Source of the DNA: Ctenosaura bakeri
Lineage: Eukaryota > Chordata > Lepidosauria > Squamata > Iguanidae
Length of the DNA: 64,000 nt
NCBI GenBank assembly: GCA_948474755.1
Contig: CAOLHI010000425.1
Location: forward strand, 496,001-560,000
Direction of reading: 5' to 3'
Shown here: piece after piece, positions 1 to 10,320 of the stretch
How positions within the stretch are numbered: position 1 is the stretch's first letter
Layout of the letters: the number at the start of each line of letters is the position of its first letter
The notes under the pieces: model-generated
Seen by the model: the letters and a program-made list of their open reading frames with translations, nothing else
Database searches by the model: none
Told to the model about the DNA's origin: nothing
Translations under genes and position numbers: made by a program

Positions 1-681
1 AAACTGTTTAATAGGAAAGCAGCCATATGAGATAGAAGGATTACTGGACTTCAGTGAAAAAGTTAAGGAGCATAACCTGACAATGATAAATGAAGAAGGA
101 GCAAGAGAAAGAACAAGAGAAAATTCCAAGCAGTGAGGAAGCTTTGGACAGGGCTGATGCAGTTGAGGAGAAAGGAAAGAACCAAATTGGAAATGTACAT
201 GGAGCAACAGAGAAACCTGGCCTAACAAATAATGAATATTTGAACGATATGGGGGTCCCAACTATTAAGGAATCCCTGGGGGAAAAAGAAAGATAATCCT
301 AGGGGCCAGGTTACAGTAGAAGTAAATTTAACATTAAATAACATTGAGCAAAATGAGAAAGATATATCCCTGATTACAACTGAACCAAATTCTGGTGCAC
401 TCAAACCTTTGTCCTGGACAGACATGAGATACCTAGGTGAAGAGGAAAAAGGATCACCACAGAAAGAATCCAACCCAGTGGACAATTTGCCTGGTATGAT
501 ACACTCAGTGATCTCAAATGTTAATAGACTGTGCCCATCTATAGAGATCATTGAACACCAAGAAGAAAATCTGTGGAATTCAGCCAAGCCACTCGCTGCT
601 AAAGAACCATATCACAACCAGGTAAATGTCAAAATTCTATCTATTAGGGCATAACATGGGTAAAAATGCTCCTGTGGCCAG
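1..681 (+). mobile_element. Upstream part of a decayed non-LTR retrotransposon
   Basis: This stretch lies directly 5' of a LINE-type endonuclease on the same strand. It contains two short, charged open segments (90-296 and 409-654) broken by stops. They could be the remains of an ORF1, but no zinc knuckle, RRM or coiled coil is recognisable. It is assigned to the element only by position, and the element may begin left of the window. Confidence 0.3.
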
Positions 682-1349
682 ATGAGATTCCTTTCATGGA
701 ATATTGCAGGATGGAAGAGGAAACTGGCAGATCCAGCCTTCTTGGATTTTATAAACAACCACAATATAATCTTGGTACAAGAGAATTGGGCTCAGGAAGA
801 CATATTCCTAAATGACTTCACAGCATACTCGCTGGAAGCAAATCTAAGTTCCAAGGGAGGATGACCAAAAGGTGGATTGGCATTACTGATCTCCACAGAT
901 ATCCATATTATTAATATCAGACTTGATCCCTTGGCTAATATTGCAAATGCTCTGCTTATTAAATTCAAGTGGGCATGGTTACTTGTTATAAATGTTTACC
1001 TTCCACGACAATGCCATAATAAATTGGTGAAGGATACCTGGTACAATCTGGAAGACTACATTGGCAACTTAATTTCCCTATACCCAGAAGCCTTTGTTAT
1101 AATGGCTGGGGACTTCAATGCTAGAACAGGGCAAAATGAGGAAGACCTATATTCGCATTTCCACATGCCTCAACCTGTAATGGATGAGGCTCTGAAGTTG
1201 CCAATTAGACAATCTAAGGATAAGAGTTGTAACTATGCTGGGCTATGTCTTACACAAATGATTAACTGGCTGAACTTTGTAATCGTAAATGGATATGTTG
1301 ATGGTGATAAAAATGGTGAGTTTACATTTCTGTCTAGCCTAGGGGCATC
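682..1349 (+). pseudogene. LINE apurinic-like endonuclease domain, broken
   Basis: The frame encodes the N-terminal APE-type endonuclease of a non-LTR retrotransposon, which nicks target DNA to prime reverse transcription. Visible boxes in order are SWNIAGW at the start, QENW (usual form QETW), a GG.PKGGLALLIS stretch, INVYLP and AGDFNARTGQ. The catalytic Asn, Glu and Asp/Asn positions are therefore mostly kept. A TGA at 862-864 splits the domain, and the frame stops being recognisable at a CA repeat at 1351, before the C-terminal SDH box. No reverse transcriptase follows. The sequence is neither L1, CR1 nor RTE by its boxes. A Vingi/I/R1-type clade is my guess, unverified. Confidence 0.6.
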
Positions 1350-1350
1350 C

Positions 1351-1372
1351 ACACACACACACACACACACAC
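1351..1372. repeat. (CA)n microsatellite
   Basis: About eleven CA units fall exactly where the LINE endonuclease frame loses similarity. The array may mark the break point or an expansion inside the dead element. Confidence 0.9.
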
Positions 1373-2510
1373 CAGGATACCACCAAACTGTAATTGCTTA
1401 TCAAAAAAGAGAAACAAATTAGAATAATTAACTTTTAAATCACACAATTCTATAATTTACACAAAACAACTTTTTGTGGAAACAAAATTTCCAAATTAAT
1501 AGCTAATGTCCTAAAACACATATCTATGATAAATATGAAACACCCATATCCATAGAAATAACTCAAGTCCCCAAATTTCATGGTTGCAGGGCTTTCAAAT
1601 TCTTAGTTTCATAAAACACTTCTTCCCCAAGATCAGTTACTGGTTTTGAGGAGCTATGTATATCCTCAAACTTTATAGCTAAGGGGCTTGTGTCTAGAAT
1701 TTATACATAGCAACTAGATGCTTTTACAGTGTACAAAAGGGTCTTAGAATATGGTGGGAATCAGAGTAAAATCAAGTATTCACTGATGGATGAGAAGTTG
1801 GCTGTCTTGACTCCTTAAATCCCTTTCAACAGGAAAAAGCGCCTTAAACTGATGCACCACTGGAATCTTATTCCATATAAATCTTCCAAAATGAATATTG
1901 CTGTATCTTCAGGTTGTTAGAAGAGCTATACCAACCCTGGCTCCTATATCCATCATGGGATTCTATTGCCCTCCAAATTCTGGAAGGAGGGGCTAGAACT
2001 TACATGCAGAACGACAAATCAGCAAATATATATTTTGTGGGGCACTTCTTCTACTGTTCATTTTCACAGAAAGAAATAGAAAGCTAATACATATCATTTT
2101 TACTGATAGCATCAAAACTTGAGATTATCCATCAAAAATAGTTGTGCAAAAACTGTTTGTTTGTCTTTTTTTATGATGTGAGGATTCAGGATTGAGGGCT
2201 CCCATTCTGTTCAGATTCTGATGTATCATAGTGGGAGACAATAAAGAATTTCCTTCTCTAAATAAACTTTGATCTTTGATTCACCAGGCCTGGTCTTCTA
2301 ATTTCTAACTCCACTTCAGGGGGATATTTTGTGAGGTAGATGATAAGGATTTTGGATTACAGGAACATGGAGGACAGGAAGAGATTCTTTGCCAAGAGCC
2401 ATGCTCCAGAAACACTTACTACTGCTGTTGTATCAGCTAGCTGTATGTATCAGGCAGGTATCATTTCTTAACGACTACTTTGTACACACACCCATTATAT
2501 TTGTTTTATA
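1373..2510. other. Intron sequence, nothing recognised
   Basis: AT-rich single-copy-looking DNA with stops in all frames. I see no repeat family, exon or RNA gene. It is taken as CNTNAP2 intron 3 background. Confidence 0.5.
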
Positions 2511-2561
2511 CAGTATAATCCTAGGAGTGCCTACTTAGAAACTATTGATTTCTGTGAGACT
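2511..2561 (-). mobile_element. Old SINE fragment
   Basis: On the minus strand it resembles a common amniote repeat with the core CAATGGGACTTACT, a few bases apart from an AGGATT box. Here the core is diverged (ATTGATTTCTGTGAGACTT on the plus strand). The assignment is from memory and weak. Confidence 0.3.
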
Positions 2562-2754
2562 TGTTGTTGTTGTGGCCTGTCAGGTCATTTCTGACTTATG
2601 ATAACCCTAAGTCAACTCTATCATGGGGTTTTCTGGGGCTGAGAGTGTATGTTGTGTCCAAGGTCACCCAGTGGGTTTCCATGGCTGAGCAGGGAATCAA
2701 GCCCTGGTCTCCAGTATCATAGTCCAAAGCTCAAACCACTACACCACACTAGCT
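2562..2754 (-). mobile_element. Sauria-type tRNA-derived SINE
   Basis: Read on the minus strand, it starts with a GCTAGTGTGGTGTAGTGGTT tRNA-like head, has box-B-like GGTTTGAGC and GATTCCCTGCTCAGCCATGG parts, and ends with the AAGTCAGAAATGACCTGA stem and a (CAA)n tail. This 3' tail is shared with RTE-BovB LINEs, whose enzymes are known to mobilise Sauria SINEs. The copy is close to full length. Confidence 0.8.
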
Positions 2755-3159
2755 TTCCTGTGGAATTTTCCAGCAATTTAATCTTGGTAGGAGTGGTGTT
2801 AGAAACACAGAGAAGCCCATTAATTTCAAGGAAACTTATTCCCTCATGCAAAGCATGTAGAAATATTTGGTACCTATATAAAGAAGAGCACAGTGTAGCC
2901 ACTGTGCTAGTAAACTAGAGAAAAATACCGAGGATGCTTTTGTATTGTATAATGGTGGGGGGGGACTTGTATTAATTTCCATCTTGGGGTAGGAAAGAAA
3001 GACAAAAGAAGATTACCTAAATTTCAGTAGAAGAGCTCGTAAAATGTGGTTCTCATGTGCAGATGTAAACCAGCCTGAGGCAAGAGCCTCATGGTGGCTC
3101 TCTTCACAGATAGATGCATTTTCCGCAGGGTGTTGTCATCCTGCACTGGGGACAAGAGA

Positions 3160-3525
3160 AGTACAGAACCTGGATGATGGTTCTGTGTGATGTCGTCTGT
3201 GTCGCATCATTCTCCTGTCCCAAGGTGGAGTGATTGCACTGCAAATCATTGATGGGTTCTTCTCATCAGTGACTGGCAATTGTGCTGCCCTCCTGCCACC
3301 TGCCACCCTCTCACACTTACCTGAGCTGTGGAGGGTCAGAAAGCACAATGACCACACTTCCCGGCCCAGCGCAGCCTGGGATAGTGTCTGACTGCACTGC
3401 AGAAGAAAGCGGCATGGCCATCACTCCTCCTCCATTCCAACAGGCAGCTGGTGTGGAGGGGAGCACTTCTGTCACATTCCCCTCCTGGGACATGCTTTAT
3501 TGGGATCCCTGCACAACACCATGGA
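3160..3525 (+). mobile_element. Possible diverged copy of the 29.3/57.8-kb MITE
   Basis: GC-richer patch. Its end (GGTGTGGAGGGGAGCA at about 3452) and its GTGCTGCCCTCCTGCCACC segment resemble the internal part of the elements at 29314 and 57801. Terminal repeats are not visible. Weak. Confidence 0.25.
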
Positions 3526-3633
3526 GATCTAGTAACCTGCGGAAAGAGTCAAAGGAAGACTAAAGGACTAACTTTTGGAAGAAGGGGGAAATGACCTTTC
3601 CAGGCAGAAAGGAAGCAAAAAGCCTTGAGTACA

Positions 3634-4283
3634 TACAGTTCTCCCTCCACATTCGCGGGTTTTACCTTCACAAATTTAATTATTCACGAGGTGCCCGCTT
3701 GCCCCCATTCCCCCCTCTCATCCCATTCCCACTCCACCTGCTCCTCCCATTCTCCCTGCCACTAGTGAGAACATGCCTTGTGTGGGCAGCAAGAAAATGC
3801 GGGGGGGTGATTGTCTGTTGCCTGTACTCCTCCCGCTGCCTGTACAGGCATGCTCCATGCAGGTGACAAGAAGGTGTAGGGAGGGCAATTGCCCATTCCT
3901 TGCACTCCTCCCGCTGCCGCTGCTGGTGTGGGCGCATCTCACATGGGAGGCAGGAAGGTGCAGGGAGGGGGACCACCCATTCCCTGCACTCCTCCAGCCA
4001 CTGCCACTGGTGCAGGCGCACCCCATGTGGGTGGCAGGAATGTGCAGGGAGTGTGCTCGCCCATTCCCTGTGCTCCTCCTGCTGCCGCCAGTGCAGGTGT
4101 GCTCCTCGCGGGTGGCAGGAAGGTATAGGGAGGGCAATCACCTGTTTCCTGACTGCCTGCCCCTCACTGGATGGGTGCACCAGCTGGGCAGAAGCCTGTA
4201 GGGAGGGTGCCCTATTTGTGGTTATTTGACATTCGCAAGGGATCTGTGTCCCTGTTTCTTATGAATGTAGAGGGCTTACTGTA
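3634..4283 (+). mobile_element. pogo/Tigger-like MITE, copy A
   Basis: The element is bounded by imperfect terminal inverted repeats, TACAGTTCTCCCTCCACATT on the left and a right end that reads TACAGTAAGCCCTCTACATT on the other strand. The outer TA dinucleotides fit the TA target of the Tc1/mariner-pogo superfamily. About 65 bp of the left end, including an AATTATTCACG stretch, and about 55 bp of the right end are shared with the elements at 13365 and 30278. It has no transposase. Its middle is an 84-bp tandem repeat. It is non-autonomous. Confidence 0.7.
3785..4205. repeat. Minisatellite, about 84-bp unit, inside the MITE
   Basis: A GC-rich unit built around AGGGAGGGCAAT, CCCATTCC and CTCCTCCCGCTGCC recurs with anchors at 3871, 3955, 4039 and 4120, a spacing of 84, 84 and 81. 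A more diverged unit lies before 3871, giving about five copies. The unit has an internal inverted-repeat feel (GGGCAATTGCCC). Because the unit is nearly a multiple of three, several frames stay open across it. These are artefacts of the repeat. Confidence 0.75.
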
Positions 4284-4286
4284 CAT

Positions 4287-4288
4287 GA

Positions 4289-4356
<68 letters not shown>

Positions 4357-4357
4357 A
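4287..4357. repeat. (GAAA)n microsatellite
   Basis: About 18 uninterrupted GAAA units begin four bases after the end of the MITE. It is a pure purine tract (TTTC on the gene's sense strand). Confidence 0.95.
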
Positions 4358-4487
4358 GTGAAACAAAAGGGCAAGCATGCTCTCTAGAATTCCCTCTCAC
4401 TCATAACTCTATACAAGTGTTGATGCCTCTTTGCTTCCCACACTCAGAAAGTATCTCTTCTGCCCCCTGAGGTCCATCTGATATCAC

Positions 4488-4526
4488 TCACAGACACACA
4501 TACATGCACACACACATGCACACAGA
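4488..4526. repeat. CA/CATG-rich simple repeat
   Basis: Interrupted ACACACATACATGCACACACAC tract of about 40 bp. Confidence 0.8.
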
Positions 4527-5911
4527 GTAAAGTGTGCCTATATTTTAACAGGGCACTCTCTTTCTTTTCATTTCCTTTATAGCCTTTGGACCAAGGAGCA
4601 TTCTTGCAGCCTTCTCAGTGACTCTCTTTCTTAAGAGGAAGACAAGGAGCTGCTGTTTCATTTCAATCCTATATAGACAGAGCAAGGAATGTTTTTGTAA
4701 GCTTGTAAACACTAACATTTCTATTGCTGCTCCACTGAAAGGGAAAGAGCAGCCTAAATCCAACCATTATTCCCAACTGGAGTAGATGTACAGAATCATG
4801 GGAACTTGGTTTAGTTTGCGCTTTTGCAAGTTCCTTTGCTTTAGTGCCTCCACTGCATACTCTACAAATGTCCCCGTTTGGCAGGAATAGTCCCAATTTA
4901 TTCTCTGTAGCCCAAGTTTTTCCACTGCCTTCAAAATGTCCCAGATTCTCTGCCCTCCTCCCAGTTCTCCCTTTCATTCTCACTTTACTCCAGTTTCTGT
5001 AAAATGAATTCAAAGTGCAGAAGTAGATTGCGTTCAATTAACTTTGCAAAGGAAGAGGACCGGAGGGGACAGAATGTTGACCTTCTCTATACACTCAAAC
5101 AAACGCAAACTGCTGCAACCTTCCCTAGTTTGTATGTTCTCTCTCATTAATAACTTTTTCCATTTTGACCACATTCTAATTTTGCTTGGCCACATATAGC
5201 CCAGTTTTCATCTTGGGACTAGCAATTTTGTGTGTATGTACATGTGTTTGAATAAGATGTGAGCAATTGTGGTTGCTGCTTAATGTGTACTGCTTAATGA
5301 ATCACAAGGATCTACCCCATGACATCACGAGGACCTGCCTCTATGATCTCATAGACCCACCTAGACCCACCCTCAGATCTCAGTGGAAATCTCACGGCCT
5401 GGGATGAATCTGATTTGACAAGGCTAGTACTGCCCACGTGTGCTATGCTATTGAAATGAAGGAGCAAACTGCTAAGGGCAAGAACCAGAAGCTCTTTCAG
5501 AAAAAAGAGACAGGGACAAAGACAAGCCCAAAACAAAAGGGTGGACAGTGCAAGATGATAGCACAGTAATAGCTTTTGACTGGTCAAGGCAAGCTAGTTC
5601 TTTTAGCTGGACACCGTTCAGCACCTATGCAAGATGCAACTTACTTGTTGCCCTGTGAATGGACCACAATCCAACTGCATCTGGTTGGTAATATAAAAGA
5701 AGTGCTAACTTCAGATCAGCAAGCAGTCCAGTCAGCATACTGATACATTTGAATAGGAAATAGGCAGTTTGTGACAATGCCAAAAAAATGAGGGAATGGA
5801 AGACAGTGAAGGCACCTCACTACACTAAAGTAGCATATAATAACTGCACTCCCCACACCCACCATGCAATCATTATTGAAGCATTTTTGTTAAACTAGGG
5901 GGTCCAAAATA
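4527..5911. other. Intron sequence, nothing recognised
   Basis: No repeat family, exon or RNA gene is visible. The open frame of about 120 codons at 4669-5037 (minus) has no family resemblance. Confidence 0.5.
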
Positions 5912-5933
5912 GTGGTGGTGGTGGTGGTGGTGG
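5912..5933. repeat. (GTG)n microsatellite
   Basis: Seven uninterrupted GTG units. Confidence 0.9.
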
Positions 5934-6036
5934 AAGAAAGAAAGGAGGGCATGTTATAAATAGTCCAATGGTTTCATCCATCCAACAGTCCAGAAGCAGG
6001 TTTGTTAAAATAACTGTCCTACACAGAAAGAAGTGA

Positions 6037-6200
6037 GAGCCAGCATGGTGTGGTGGTTTGAGCACTGGAGTGTGGCTCAGGAGACCAGGGCTCAATTTCC
6101 TACTCAGCCATGGAAATCCACTGAGTGAGCCTGGATGCATCACACACTCATGATAGGATCACCATAAGTTGGAAACTACTTGAAGGCACACAACAACAAA
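6037..6200 (+). mobile_element. Sauria-type SINE
   Basis: The head GAGCCAGCATGGTGTGGTGG, then TTTGAGCAC, GGAGACCAGGG and CAGCCATGGAAATCC, a BovB-like 3' stem (AAGTTGGAAACTACTTGAAG) and a CACACAACAACAAA tail are all present. A central part is shorter than in other copies. This is one of the best preserved copies in the window. Confidence 0.85.
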
Positions 6201-7747
6201 CACAGAAAAAAAGCCAGAAGAGCAAGTTGTATGAACTGTAAACCAAACTGAAATTTCAGAAGATAACGGTACACCTGGTCTTCCTCGATCATGTTCTCTT
6301 AAAAAACAGCAACCCTGAAATTCACATAGGTTGCAATTTGGCATAACCTCTGAAGTTGTTTATATTTTTGTCTTTTGCTTTATAGCAATCCACGTGGAGT
6401 GATATAATACCTGTATTTTTTTGAAGTGGTGGCTTTCAGTACAGTTGGGAATTCTGACTGAAAGATGCTACAGCACAGAAAATCATTATATGGATGCCTG
6501 CTGGGAACCACTTACATCACCGGTAGTGATCAAGCAAAGCAAGGTAGTAAGTTCCCCACCTGCACAACCACCCCACTGCTGACCCCTGCTCATTTGGAAA
6601 GGCAGCTTTAACCCACTCATGCTGCGTCGAGGGGGAAGCTATGAAGCTTAATTACTGGGTTTGCAGCTTTCCAAACAGATGGTCTTACCTACAACTGGGA
6701 AGCATGCAGCCCAAGCTGATAAAAAATAAACCTTGTTGGGAAAAATATTACTTTTCAAGTTTTTTTTTTAAAGTCCACCTGATTAATCAGTAACAGATGA
6801 GGAAGCACAAAATATGATATATCTAGATTTTTCTGCAGGCTTATTATTAATATGAAACATTGTATCTGAAACTAACTCAAACTGGAATATATAGCTATAG
6901 TGCTATTTCAATTAAAACCTGGCCAAGGGACTTTTTAAGTAATACTACAGAGCTGGGAGGATATCTAAGCCAGAATCTACAGAATTTTTACTGTTCTTTT
7001 ATATTGCCAGTAATAACACATTTTATGAAACACAGTAACGGAACTTGTTAGCAGCCTGGCCTGATTGGTGCAAGCAAAGGTTGCACCATGAAATGCTGCA
7101 CGGGCCATTGCTACTGCACTTGCTACCCTGAGCCAAAATCTTCCTCTGCTGAAACTATCCTATTTTCCGTCTGTACCGTTGCAGAGCATTTGTGGGTTAA
7201 CAGCAGATGTTTGTGAGTGGTTGTTGTTGTTTTCATTATGGCAAATGTAGTGGTAAACTTACTGGCAGCAGCAACAATACATCTGGCTGAATGAGGGCAT
7301 CATCATCATGATCATTATCTGAGAAGACTTCAGTGCAATCCTGACTAAGAGATGTGATGGATTTAAGGCAACTCTCCTGTTTAAAAGGAAAAAAATCCCT
7401 TCTAATAGCAGGAATGCCCTATAACCAGGAGAATTCTGTTACATGACATCTCTAACTCGTGTAGAGGGGCCAGATGAAAGCTGCACTGAATCTAGAACCT
7501 GCTAGCCTAGGAGACTGCTTAGGACAACCCTTGCTTTAGCCTAGCTTAACTTTGTCCAGGATTGCAGTGCCAGTACTTGACTTGTCTGCCATCCTAGCCT
7601 TTCTCTGCCCTGTTGTGTTTAGATTCCTAGAATTCTTAGAAATAAATATCAGGGATATGATTTGTCACTGATTTTGTTCTTGAAATATGCAATAAGTAAT
7701 TTCAACAATTTTGTTCCTGCTGTGAGAATGTGCTTGAAAACTATGCA
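6201..7747. other. Intron sequence, nothing recognised
   Basis: No family, exon or RNA gene recognised across about 1.5 kb. Confidence 0.5.
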
Positions 7748-7835
7748 GTTTATTTATTTATTTATTTATTTATTTCCTGCCTCTCCATATGGATCGAGGT
7801 GGCGAACAACTTACAAATAGCATGTATTTCGAAAC
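7748..7835 (-). mobile_element. (TTTA)n with a short LINE/SINE 3' end
   Basis: About seven TTTA units are followed by CCTGCCTCTCCATATGG and GAGGTGGCGAACAAC. Read on the minus strand this is the end of a reptile retroposon (GTTCGCCACCTCGATCC, then GGCAGG, then an AAATA-type tail). The family is not resolved. Confidence 0.4.
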
Positions 7836-7857
7836 ATTTCTATACATGCCCCCAACA

Positions 7858-7965
7858 AGCTACTTGCAATTTTGGTCTTATTCTGTGCAAAATTTGCAGA
7901 CTTTATTCTGCATAGAAATATTTTTTGTAAAAAAAATATTGCTGTTTTCAGCAGAAAAAAGTGTA
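7858..7965. repeat. Dispersed repeat related to 16640-16865
   Basis: The segment TCTTATTCTGTGCAAAATTT and the following AATATTGCTGTTTTCAGCAG match, in reverse orientation, parts of the repeat at 16640-16865. It is an AT-rich, TGCAGAAAA-type degenerate array. Confidence 0.4.
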
Positions 7966-7971
7966 CATTTT

Positions 7972-8157
7972 GAGAGTCAGCATAGTGTAGTGGTTTGAGC
8001 ATTAGACTATGATCCTGGAGACCAGGATTCAATTCCACACTCAGTCATGGAAACCTATTGGATGACCTTAGGTGTATCACACATTCTCAGCCCCAGAAAC
8101 CTCCATGATAGGTTTGCCTCAGAGTCAGAAATGACTTAAAGGCACACAGCAACAAAA
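7972..8157 (+). mobile_element. Sauria-type SINE
   Basis: From GAGAGTCAGCATAGTGTAG through GGAGACCAGGATTCAATTCC to the stem AGTCAGAAATGACTTAAAGG and the tail CACACAGCAACAAAAC. It has full tRNA-like and BovB-like parts, and is moderately diverged. Confidence 0.85.
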
Positions 8158-8941
8158 CTTAGAGCAGATTAAGTCCCAAATTGTGAAGATTCTTATCCAT
8201 TCAAATTTCTCATGTTAGAGTTTCCCATCACCCCAGAAACATGTTTGTACAATCATTTTTGAATATTTTTGAATAGTCCTTCCATCTGTATTAAGAATGT
8301 AGGCCCCTCAGATACCTAAAACAAGGAGGCTTTTCTGTTCTGTAGTTTCTTCCCTGTCCAGTGCCAAAGGACAACTGTTTGGGCCTTCAAAATAAATTAT
8401 CTGTGGAGGACTATCTATACATAGTCCAAGACATTCTAACAAATGTAGCCTGGATCAAGAGATAGATCTGATGCAAACATTACATACTTCTTTTTTATTC
8501 TTCTTAGGCAGTAGAATAATTCTTGAAAAACACAAAGAGGAACACTCCAGCACTTACCTCCTATGCACTATTGAACTAGACAGGACTAGGTTTAAATGAA
8601 TATATCATCACAAAATAAACATAAAATATGTGAAATTAACTCATGAAACTAAATAAGAAGTATAACAATATACAACCCAACTTGAATTATATACAACCCA
8701 AGTTGAATTGTGTGCTGTAAATAGCATACTAAAGTAAGTAATATGGAATAATGTAGTAGCATTTAGTTCCGCAGAACAGTTCTGTCAGCAAATCTCTGAG
8801 ACCAGCCATCAGAAGAGTGGATTCCCTGTCAGCAGAAGAGGCTAACTTTTAATCCAAAAACCCTACAGGTGGCACATATTTGAGTTAGGATTGGTCCGGA
8901 AATCTGGTTTTGCTTCATGCTGATTCCACATGATGATCATA
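8158..8941. other. Intron sequence, nothing recognised
   Basis: AT-rich DNA without a recognisable element. A short imperfect duplication (ACAACCCAACTTGAATT and ACAACCCAAGTTGAATT) occurs near 8675-8708. Confidence 0.5.
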
Positions 8942-9030
8942 AAGGCCATTTCCACACTAGCCTCTTACAGTGCTATGATTCCACTTTCAACATCCTATGG
9001 AATCCTGGGGTTTGCAGTTTCAGGATGGGC
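8942..9030 (+). mobile_element. Half copy of the GGCCATTTC foldback MITE
   Basis: It begins AAGGCCATTTCCACACTAG and continues with GATTCCACTTTCAACATCC and TGGAATCCTGGGGTTTGCAG, the left arm of the palindromic element seen complete at 21346 and 61209. The right arm is missing. Confidence 0.6.
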
Positions 9031-9798
9031 CCACGAATACAGGATTACTTAAAAAAATACAGGAACTGGGAAGAAAAACAAATTTCAAAATAAATATATT
9101 TTATATTTTAATTCCTAGTGGTCTGTTGAAGCAAGGCGGGGAGTCGAACACAAGAATACCTGGGGCCTAAGAAAACCTGAACGCAGCCCTGCTTGGTGCA
9201 AATAATGCTATAGTAGTGCGAGATGCAAGATAGCAGAGAAAAGCTCCATTCTGATACTCCTATTTGCACTCACCTTAGAAGTTATCACTTTATCTATAGC
9301 CACTGATTAGACTGTCTGGAGGATTCTGAAAAAGGTAACTTTTCAAGCACTGTCTAATAATGTGGATTTAAATCTCTGTAGCAGGAACAGAAACGTAAAG
9401 GCATTTATTGACCAAAATGCTATGCAGAGCAGAATGAAAGCATCAAAATACTCTCTTTTTAAAATTAAGTACAGTAGATCAAGATCCAAATTTTCAGAAT
9501 TAATTCTTTTCATATAAATTATATATGCTATACTATGAAAATTGGCCTTTATAGAGTTCAAATTAATTCATTGTATATTAGTAAATTATGAGTTTTACAA
9601 ATAGCATTGTAAAATCAGGTAATTTGTTTGGAGGGGAAATAAGAACTTCAATAAACACATAAATAACTAATCAAGTTATGCAGCAGTAACGTTTGAGGGA
9701 GTCAGCCACCCACACTCAAACTGAACTTAGATTTAGTTTGTAATGTTTACTGTTAAGACCTTCCCCCGCCTGATTTCCCACTATATGAATGAGCTTCT

Positions 9799-9917
9799 AG
9801 AATCATCGGTTGGAAGGGGGCACAAGGGTCATCTAGTTTACTCTCTGCCTTGCAGGACATATCATCAAAGTACTCCCAAGGAAAAGTCATTCAACCTCTG
9901 TTTAAGGATCTCCAAAG
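9799..9917 (-). mobile_element. Old CR1 3' end
   Basis: The plus strand reads AGAATCATCGGTTGGAAG, GTCATCTAG, a CTGCCTTGCAGGA block, ACCTCTGTTTAAGG and ATCTCCAAAG, the reverse complement of the CR1 3' terminus. It is far more diverged than the copies at 19.4 or 45.5 kb. Confidence 0.6.
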
Positions 9918-9939
9918 ATGAATATAGAGAATACCAGAA

Positions 9940-10010
9940 TTGTCAAGCTGGAAAGAATCCCATTGTTAATCTAATTCAACCACTGGCCACTGCAGGAATC
10001 CTCAGCTATG
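9940..10010 (-). mobile_element. Second old CR1-like 3' end
   Basis: AGAATTGTCAAGCTGGAAAG followed by CTAATTCAACCACTGGCCAC and TGCAGGAATCCTCAGC repeats the same CR1 terminal pattern 140 bp further on. It belongs to a different, older CR1 type. Confidence 0.45.
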
Positions 10011-10066
10011 CTGTGGCTCATTTTATGTTACATGCTGTTACTCCAACTCAAATAGGATATTATAGA

Positions 10067-10165
10067 GCTTGGAAAGTTGCAGAAAAGGTGAACATAAATC
10101 ACCCAAGGCTTGCAATATTTTCTTTAATGAGAAAAGCTAAAGTGTTTAAGGCTTCTGAAATCATC
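10067..10165 (+). mobile_element. Old CR1 coding fragment, sense
   Basis: GCAGAAAAGGTGAACATAAAT and AATGAGAAAAGCTAAAGTG follow the CR1 RT C-terminal pattern ([13 protein letters not shown], then YEDRLRELG) at DNA level in a diverged copy. Opposite in strand to the two preceding ends. Confidence 0.4.
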
Positions 10166-10320
10166 TGGGTAAACCTCTTTTGCTTTTATAGAAAAAGGTT
10201 TTTCAATTGTATGCTCCACAAATGAAGGAACAGATTTTCTGCAAATCTAACTAAACCTGAAATTCATGTTAATTGAAACCTAATTATGGTTGTTAAGCAT
10301 TTGTTGATATGATTAACATG

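Noticed and set aside
3785..4205. Regularly spaced repeat as a possible CRISPR array
   Set aside because: The repeat is head-to-tail with no unique spacers and the host is a vertebrate.
3680..4229. Several open frames of 79-166 codons on both strands
   Set aside because: They are by-products of the 84-bp repeat, whose length is a multiple of three. No start context, splice signals or family match.
9743..10225. A 160-codon plus-strand open frame that looked like a gene
   Set aside because: It runs through two antisense CR1 3' ends and a sense CR1 scrap, so the frame is accidental.
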